Source: Aphelenchoides besseyi (Eukaryota; Nematoda; Chromadorea; Rhabditida; Aphelenchoididae). Taken from it: a stretch of DNA of 64,000 bases. Under the pieces are notes generated by a model that saw nothing but the letters and a program-made list of their open reading frames with translations, searched no databases and had not been told where the DNA came from. The DNA lies in assembly GCA_024699855.1 (NCBI GenBank), contig JAMPIQ010000002.1, forward strand, positions 13,826,001-13,890,000. The letters run 5' to 3'. A program made the translations under genes and the position numbers. Below are positions 57,815 through 64,000 of the stretch, one piece after another. Each line of letters begins with the position of its first letter. Positions within the stretch are counted from its first letter, which is position 1.

Positions 57815-58963
57815 ATGCTCGACAAGGAAAGTGCGCGAAACGAACAAATTACAGACGAGGTTTTTCGAGCCGCCGTTGAAATGGTTCAGAATCTTCCAAA
57901 AACTGGTTAGTTGCGTTAATTTTAAACAGATTCTATGATTCTGTTGTCTAAAATTTATTGACAATAAAGTTTAGGTGATGTAGGAATTTCGAATACCGAC
58001 AAACTGGAGTTCTACGCTCTCTTCAAACAAGCGACCATTGGTCGTTGTAACACGCCTCGTCCGTCAATTTGGAGTGTTGTGGATCGATACAAATGGTATT
58101 ACCGATCGATTGCTAGCAGTCAACAAATAGTTTAGGGATGCTTGGAAATCCCTGAACACTTTAGAGTCAGTGCAGGCTAAAGATCGGTACGTGCACAAGT
58201 TCAAAACGATTATGGATCAAGTGTTGGAGAATCGGACAGTTCACGAACTGCTACAAGATGAACGATGGGCTTATTTGCGACCAACTATCGAACCTCGGTT
58301 CGAGCTAATCAACCGTGCACTAAACAAGCAGCCGACATCTTCGAACGTATCTTCTACATGTAAATTGTTAGAGTTCTCATTGAATCACGATTATTGTTGT
58401 AGCACAAGAAGACGAACTTAATGTGCACTCGAGCTCCAATTCAACAGCCACACCTTCACTACTACTGCATTTGGCAACCCAATCGGCCATCGAATCGCCG
58501 TCAAACGAAAGTGCCGTTATGTCAACAGACGACGAAGAATACCAAGACGCTCCCGACGATTCACCGGTTATTGTCAATTCAAACGACTTTCTGTACGTCA
58601 ATTCTACTGCTTACTAACTGTATTGTTTTAAGGCATTCACACGGAAATGTAACTCCAAACGACCCCATAATTCCGAACAAAATTCGATCCGATGTGGTGG
58701 AATACGTTCAGGCAACAACTCAAATTATAAACCAACAAATTCAAGCATTGGGTCGGACGTTGAAGAAACAAAACGCGCTCATTCAAAGGTTCATCGAGCT
58801 CATGGTACGTTTAAGTCCGACAATCATATTAATTTATGACACCAACTTGTTTTAGAGTCGAAATCGATCGCACACTCGTTGGCCGTTTCTTTTGCTTTTA
58901 TTCATTTGGCCAATTGTTGTTCAGTTGGCAATGCGGTACTTTTTTCAAAAACTTAACAACTAA
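57815..58963 (+). CDS. Membrane-anchored acyl-CoA-binding protein (ACBD5/MAA-1 type)
   Basis: Six exons from ATG 57815 to TAA 58961-58963. Start: an acceptor-like TTCTTAG ends three bases before the ATG. The N-terminal acyl-CoA-binding domain reads DEVFRAAVEMVQNLPKTG, LEFYALFKQATIGRCNT, then KW-DAWKSLNTLESVQAKDRY, carrying the Y-x-L-Y/F-K-Q-A-T and K-x-x-A-W signatures. A serine-rich acidic linker follows, then a coiled segment (VVEYVQATTQIINQQIQALG, RTLKKQNALIQRFIELM) and a C-terminal hydrophobic anchor (WPFLLLLFIWPIVVQL) ending near the stop. ACBD4/5 proteins are tail-anchored in peroxisomes and tether them to the ER; C. elegans MAA-1 is endosomal. Which membrane applies here cannot be read from sequence. 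Confidence 0.85.
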
Positions 58964-59568
58964 TACCTGTACAGATTTTCTAATCAATGTTTATCTCAGT
59001 ACACAAATTAGAATTATATTTATTTTCGTCAATTATCGCAACTCAGTTCTTGAGCGTTTGTTCAATAAATTAGACGAATAAACGTGTTGGCACAAGAACA
59101 TAATACCATCAGTAGAAGTTTGGTTGAATCGGTGGAAAATGATCAAGAAGTTGACTGAGAGAATGAACGAAAGGTGAACGAAAAGAGACGAAATTCATTT
59201 CAAACGAACGTTGCTGACTTCAAATTCTCGTATCTTTTGACTCTAAAAAAGACTGCTCGTAGTTTCAAAGTCTTGAAGACGAAAGTGGCATCCTCGATCT
59301 TAGACGTTTGAATGATATCAATAAGCAGAATTCGTTTATTGCAATAAGTTGAAGTTGCACTTTTGATGCACGACAATATTTGAAACGAAGCTTTAAGGAC
59401 GAATTGAGATTTGGAATATTCACGAATCGAAAAATTTTTTATTCTGTCGATTGTTTTCAACGCAATGTTAACGAACTAAAGAGACAAACGTCTTGGAGGA
59501 AGGCGACTTTGAGCTCGACTTTTTGTCCAATAAACACAAAGCAAACAAACGAGATTAAGTTTATCTTA
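58964..59568. other. Convergent intergenic region
   Basis: About 600 bp between the acyl-CoA-binding gene and the next minus-strand gene. Includes AATAAA near 59065. No gene seen. Confidence 0.4.
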
Positions 59569-60483
59569 TTAACAAGCGGCAACAAAATGCCCGAAGTTCA
59601 ACATCAAAAACAAAAGTATCAAAGTTCTCAAGCCGTGCCGACATTTTTTCCTATTGACCGCGATCAAAGTTCCTGCCATCTCCATGAATGAACGACCCAT
59701 TCGAATTTGGTTCTCCTTCATCTTATCCATCTCCTTGTCTTGTGGAGTACGTTCGGTTTCATCGGCGGCTTTCTGGAAGAATGAGATCATTCGATTGTTG
59801 AAGACAATCAACTTACTCAAACTCTAAACCGATGTTCCATTTGCTTGACGATTCGTTCAAGTTTATTGAGTTGCTCTAGATCGATGGGCTCGTGACAAAT
59901 CGCAAATACGAGTGGCGATCAAGCATTCGAAATTCCTCGCCCGTTTGGAACGAGTAAGGAAACTGATATTGAAAAAGAGCTTTAGATGTGAAAACAGTGG
60001 GAAACACACCTTTGCGTATCCGCGCTTCAAATTGAGCACCTCTTTTGTCACTAAATGAAACTTGTTGATCTCGAGCAGTTCTTTGTCAAGTCCTTGGTAC
60101 ATCGGTGAGTTCTGAAAACAAAAGAATTAAAACAGTCAGATCGAATTGACTCACCTTCTGAGGCTGTTTGGTACCTCATCATCTGCGCCTGAGTTCTTTT
60201 CAGCGTATTGACGTTGACAGTCTTGTTGTTCAATAGAAAAATAAAGATGATTGTGAGTCCGCCAATTGTCAACGTAATACTAAAACAGCAAAGTCAATGG
60301 TATAAATAGTAGAATTACCTTTGAGCTTTTTTTGAGTTTTCACGAACATTCAGTTTCATTTCCAACCGGTTGGTTTTGACGTGGAATGTGACCGGACCCG
60401 CACTGCCACCTTCTCCACTGTACTTGCTGAAAAGAACATAGTAACGAGTGCAATCAGTGACGGGTCTTACACGTCGTTCCCAT
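59569..60483 (-). CDS. Unrecognised coiled-coil membrane protein
   Basis: Minus-strand exons from MGTT at 60483: SKYSGEGGSAGPVTFHVKTN, then a transmembrane helix (LTIGGLTIIFIFLL), then NVNTLKRTQAQMMRYQTASE and KELLEINKFHLVTKEVLNLK (a helical, probably coiled segment), then FPYSFQTGEEFRMLDRHSYL. The next part, EPIDLEQLNKLERIVKQMEH then KAADETERTPQDKEMDKMKE, is coding-like but one frame off at about 59890; no normal-sized intron explains it, so there may be a frameshift or a missed splice. The C-terminus LRTLILLFLMLNFGHFVAAC is hydrophobic and ends at a TAA at 59569. I do not recognise the family. Confidence 0.45.
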
Positions 60484-61549
60484 TTTGAACGAACGCCGCT
60501 GAATCAGAAGACGTCAATTAGACAGTCAAGAACGTCTATGAGACCAAAACAATCTGAACTTTGAGCGACATCGTCGTAATCAAGAAATCGAGTATCTTTA
60601 ACTCTGAAACCCACAAGGTTAAGATCGAACAACACGAGGAAACGCGCGAATTCTCGGAGTTTTAGAGATAAAACGACCGTCCAATAGAGCAATTTAAAAC
60701 TAAATGACGACAACAACCAGCTGCCTAAAAACTGCAAATGGACCTCAAATGGAAAAACGTCCGATCAAAATGATTGGCGGCTTTTGAATCGCAAAACAAA
60801 TTTGAATATAAAGACGCTATAGAGGTTTACACAAAATATGCAAAGTCATGTGGGTAAAATGCGTGTTCTGATCGGTTAGATACCGAGTGCATCATCGGGA
60901 ATGATTAGAACTCAATTAGTTCACTTTACTGATCAGTGTGTTAAGTTGGTCTTTTTCGTTCCAATTAGTTTTCCTTAGTGTAAAATCAAAGCTACCCGTC
61001 TTGGAGCTCCGTCTGATTGGTGTCTTCAACTTCAACCGATTTGCTTTCACTACCAGCTACTCATTTCTTAGGTCCTCTCTTCTACCGATTGAGTGTGTTC
61101 GTCCATATCTCGTTGAATGTACGCCATCCCGTCCGATCTGGCAAGTTAAGCAACGATGAGCTTGATTGGTACATGGATCGGAGACGTCCTTGGAATCTCA
61201 AGTGACAAACGCTTTTTTGTCGTTTAAGTTTTATCAAAACTTCACTTTATGACCGTCTGTTACTCAAAGAATTCAAACATCAGTCAGACGAGTTGCAAAA
61301 GTCTCGCGAATTTAATATTGGAGCTGCGTAGAATATAAGATTGAATGCTTAGTTGGTGATGAACCAATTGCTTTCTTTTATTCACGTGCTCAAAGAGATC
61401 TTATTTTACTTTCAGATCTCATGCAGAAGAACTCTACTTCGATGATGTTTACGCACTCAAAAGTCTATTTACGTTAAGAATACATTTACAAGCCATTAAA
61501 TATGCACAAATTAAAAGTTGGAATCAAGATCACTGGTGTTGACAAGTGT
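60484..61549. other. Intergenic region
   Basis: About 1.1 kb between two minus-strand genes: promoter side of the coiled-coil gene and 3' UTR of the Ras gene. Short frames on both strands show no domain. Confidence 0.4.
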
Positions 61550-62319
61550 CTACATGACGACGCACTTTTGTTTCGACTTCCGTCCGGATTTAGATTTCGG
61601 TCGCTCTCGATTTGCATTTTGTTCCTGAAACAAACTGGGTAGAACGATAACATCACACTTTACTACCTTCAGCTTCTCCTCATCTGATTGATAGCTTTTC
61701 ATGATACGCACCAGCTCATGAAAAGCGTTTTCGACATTGACCGGCGGTTCTTTGGCGGAGGTCTCGATGTACGGAAGTTTCAATTCGTCGGCCAACTGAC
61801 GACCCATCTCTTCTGTGACAACACGACTGTTAATCAAATCGACTTTATTGGCCACGAGAAGTACAGGATACTCCTCGCTGTCTTTGACTCGTAAAACCTG
61901 TCGATAAAGTTCACGTGCACTCTCGAAACTGCTTGGATCTGTGACAGAATAGACCAACATGAAGCCGTGACCATTACGCATGTACTGTTCACGCATCGCA
62001 GAGAACTCTTCTTGTCCAGCGGTATCAAGAACTGAAAACGAATCAATTGGAAACCTCAGCATTCAAAAGTTACCATCCAAAATGAGCCAACTGCCATCAA
62101 TTTCACAGTGTTGAATGTATTGGTCTTCGATTGTAGGATCGTAGTATTCCGTGAATTGTTTCTAAATTAACGAGTGTTTAAAAACTAAATGACGAAGATA
62201 CTAACCTGGAAATATTGGATGGTAACCGAACTTTTGCCGACACCACCACCACCGATCATGATCACCTTATAGACGGGAAGATCTGCATCGTCCGGTGGTC
62301 GTTTCTGAGCGCTTGACAT
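61550..62319 (-). CDS. R-Ras/M-Ras-type small GTPase
   Basis: Four exons from [20 protein letters not shown] (62319) to KCVVMstop (61550). All G motifs are present: P-loop GGGGVGKSS, switch [22 protein letters not shown] with [20 protein letters not shown] and ETSAK. The D-Q-Y after the effector loop and the N-G-H-G-F-M-L-V-Y stretch are typical of R-Ras/M-Ras rather than H/K/N-Ras. The C-terminus is a basic stretch ([13 protein letters not shown]) plus C-V-V-M, a CAAX box ending in Met that favours farnesylation and plasma-membrane anchoring. C. elegans ras-2 is a likely relative. An acceptor-like TTTCAG ends two bases before the ATG. Confidence 0.9.
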
Positions 62320-63378
62320 TTCTGAAATAACAAATGGAAAGTATCCTCAGTACAATCACAAACACGCAAAGAAACTTGCTTCCAATTTGATAATCAAACG
62401 AGTTGTTGACAATCGAACGATAACACTGAACTTCAAACAAAAAAAATGCAAATTAACTCGAAAACGATCAAAAGAAACTTCAACGAACATAAGACCAGAA
62501 ATCACGTCACATCTTAGCTGACCAATTTCAAAACGTCCAATCAGATCGTGAATCAGTTAAACGTAAGACAACAATTGCAACTGCAAATGTTCGATTCGTT
62601 GACGTTTCTTCAAAAGTTGCAACACAAACAAGTGAGCATCTTGAAAATCGCGGTGACTGAAGCCCGACGAAGGGATGAAATATGAAGAGAAATAAATGAT
62701 AAACGGACACCTGTTTCGTCCGTAATCAACGGCCGACTCATCGCATTTATTCTTTGTTCTCGTCAAATACTTAAGGTAAAAACAGTGTTCACGATCACAA
62801 TAAAAGCAAATTGCCTTCGAAAATTCGTCAAGTGAATAAGACGGGAATGTAAAGCCCGTTGACTTTAAAATCGCAAACATGAGCGACGATTGCGGTTCAG
62901 ACAAATTTCGCTCCAAACTTCTTTTTTCCAGGTGTCCGGTTGTCTCTTCACAAAGACGCCTCTTCGCCAACCGAAACCATCGACGCGATTGACGGCAATC
63001 GTTTAGAGAACATTAAAACCTGCCGAAGCCGAAAAGAACATCAATTAAATTGACCTGTCGCGCGGTCAACATCATACGAGAGTGTGTGGAATGACGGCAA
63101 CCAATACCGCCGTGTAATTTACGAAAGTGAGTAAAAAGAATTGGCGTTCGTTCCGCCAACAATCTCAACGGTTTGTTTGCCAAAAGTCAAATTGTCGAGC
63201 AACTGAACGACGAGCTGCAAATTGTGCAACAGAACCTTTTTTAGTTCAATCTCACTCGTAGACACCTTTCAATCACTAATCAAAGTGCTGGACACAAAGA
63301 ACTAGCTAATTATTTATTGTTATGCTAATATCATGGCAATAATGATCGAAACTCGTGTAGTACTCAATTCAAGTTCTT
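62320..63378. other. Intergenic region upstream of the Ras gene
   Basis: About 1.06 kb. A 137-codon minus-strand frame (62557-62970) shows no recognisable domain, and I do not claim it. No RNA gene seen. Confidence 0.4.
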
Positions 63379-64000
63379 TCATTTTGTACTTGAATAGTAG
63401 GAGGACAAGGGTGAAGGCGAATTGTTAAGTTCATTCCAATCAATTGAACTGAAGAACGCATGATCTCGAATTGAATCGAAGCCACCGATTGACGGCGAAC
63501 CCAAACGTTCGGTTTGTTGAGGTCGTAAAAACTCTCTGATCACGTTCTTGGCTTCAGAGTCAGGAAAGTCGTCTTCGAATTTGTATCGATTGTTCGCGAT
63601 TCGTTGAAAAACAAGGTACTCGGACACGTCAAAAAAAGGTGTTCGACCAACGAGCATTTCGAACAGAACTGAACCACAAGCAAAATAATCGCAGGTCTCG
63701 TCAACGACTTTGCCAGAAAGAACCTAAAAGCAAAGTTCCAAATACACTAGAAGCAAAAACCAACTTCAGGTGAAACGTAGTAACCGGATCCAACAAAAGA
63801 AGTCTTGCGTTTTCGCTCCGACTTTTCGTTCTTTTCTTTCTCATCGAATGTGATACAACAACCGAAATCCGTTAACATGATGTGAAAGTTCTCTTTAATG
63901 AGAATATTTTGGGGCTTAACGTCCCGATGAAGAATTCGTTTCGAGTGGATGTACGCTGAGATAACAACGCTATCAATAAATCAAACACAAACGAACCCAA
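63379..64000 (-). CDS. PDK1-like protein kinase, C-terminal half (partial, no PH domain)
   Basis: Exons 63765-63955 and 63379-63723 encode the back half of a kinase: YIHSKRILHRDVKPQNILIK (catalytic loop), MLTDFGCCITFDEKEK (DFG), SFVGSGYYVSPEVLSG, DYFACGSVLFEMLVGRTPFF, EYLVFQRIANNRYKFEDDFP and RLGSPSIGGFDSIRDHAFF. The S-F-V-G-x-x-x-Y-V-S-P-E activation segment and the E-Y-L-x-F-Q-x-I run match 3-phosphoinositide-dependent kinase 1. PDK1 activates AGC kinases by phosphorylating their activation loops. The protein stops 27 residues after D-H-A-F-F (ending SSYYSSTK), so the C-terminal PH domain of canonical PDK1 is missing. The 5' part lies beyond the window. Confidence 0.78.

Noticed and set aside
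62557..62970. 137-codon minus-strand frame upstream of the Ras gene
   Set aside because: No recognisable domain; could be a 5' UTR or chance. Not enough to claim a gene.

Overview
Animal nuclear DNA with spliced genes, most likely from a nematode. Introns are mostly 40-60 bp with GT...AG borders. Several genes have a splice-acceptor-like TTTCAG or similar touching or just before the start codon, as expected where a spliced leader is added in trans. The PP2C gene closely resembles nematode ppm-2, and a nephrin/SYG-2-type receptor is present. I cannot fix the species; the mobile-element content and a MEIOC gene suggest something other than Caenorhabditis.

Layout. 0-25 kb is dense with housekeeping and regulatory genes: the 5' end of a folate dehydrogenase/cyclohydrolase (-), an ARAP-like RhoGAP (-), TACO1 (+), mitochondrial ribosomal protein S9 (+), MEIOC (-), a secreted fibronectin-III protein (+), SETDB1/MET-2 histone methyltransferase (+), GNPAT (-) and TMEM129 (-). 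At 25.4-26.2 kb a carboxylesterase remnant abuts a Helitron remnant. About 6.2 kb (26.2-32.4 kb) holds no gene I can support. 32.4-47.1 kb is again genic: nephrin-like receptor (+), a PHYHIP-like fragment (-), RSKR kinase (-), TMEM165/GDT1 (-), PP2C (+) and HIBCH (-).

47.6-57.5 kb is an accessory block: a degraded Helitron helicase, three copies of a Helitron 3' hairpin end, a His-Me-finger endonuclease domain, seven copies of a roughly 175-bp repeat, tRNA-like promoter relics, and short broken coding fragments (tandem zinc fingers, a ubiquitin-specific-protease-like piece, and unrecognised pieces). On one strand each full repeat ends in a splice-donor-like sequence, and in most copies a different coding fragment follows on that same strand. 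This is the most unusual structure in the window.

57.8-64 kb returns to ordinary genes: a membrane-anchored acyl-CoA-binding protein (+), an unrecognised coiled-coil membrane protein (-), an R-Ras/M-Ras GTPase (-) and the 3' half of a PDK1-like kinase without a PH domain (-).

The genes do not form one pathway. Three themes recur: mitochondrial expression and metabolism (TACO1, MRPS9, HIBCH), lipid/peroxisome-linked functions (GNPAT, the acyl-CoA-binding protein, the PHYHIP-like fragment, and HIBCH with a C-terminal AKL), and signalling (ARAP-like, RSKR, PP2C, Ras, PDK1-like). Exon borders were read by eye from splice consensus and conserved protein reading; coordinates span first to last codon including introns.
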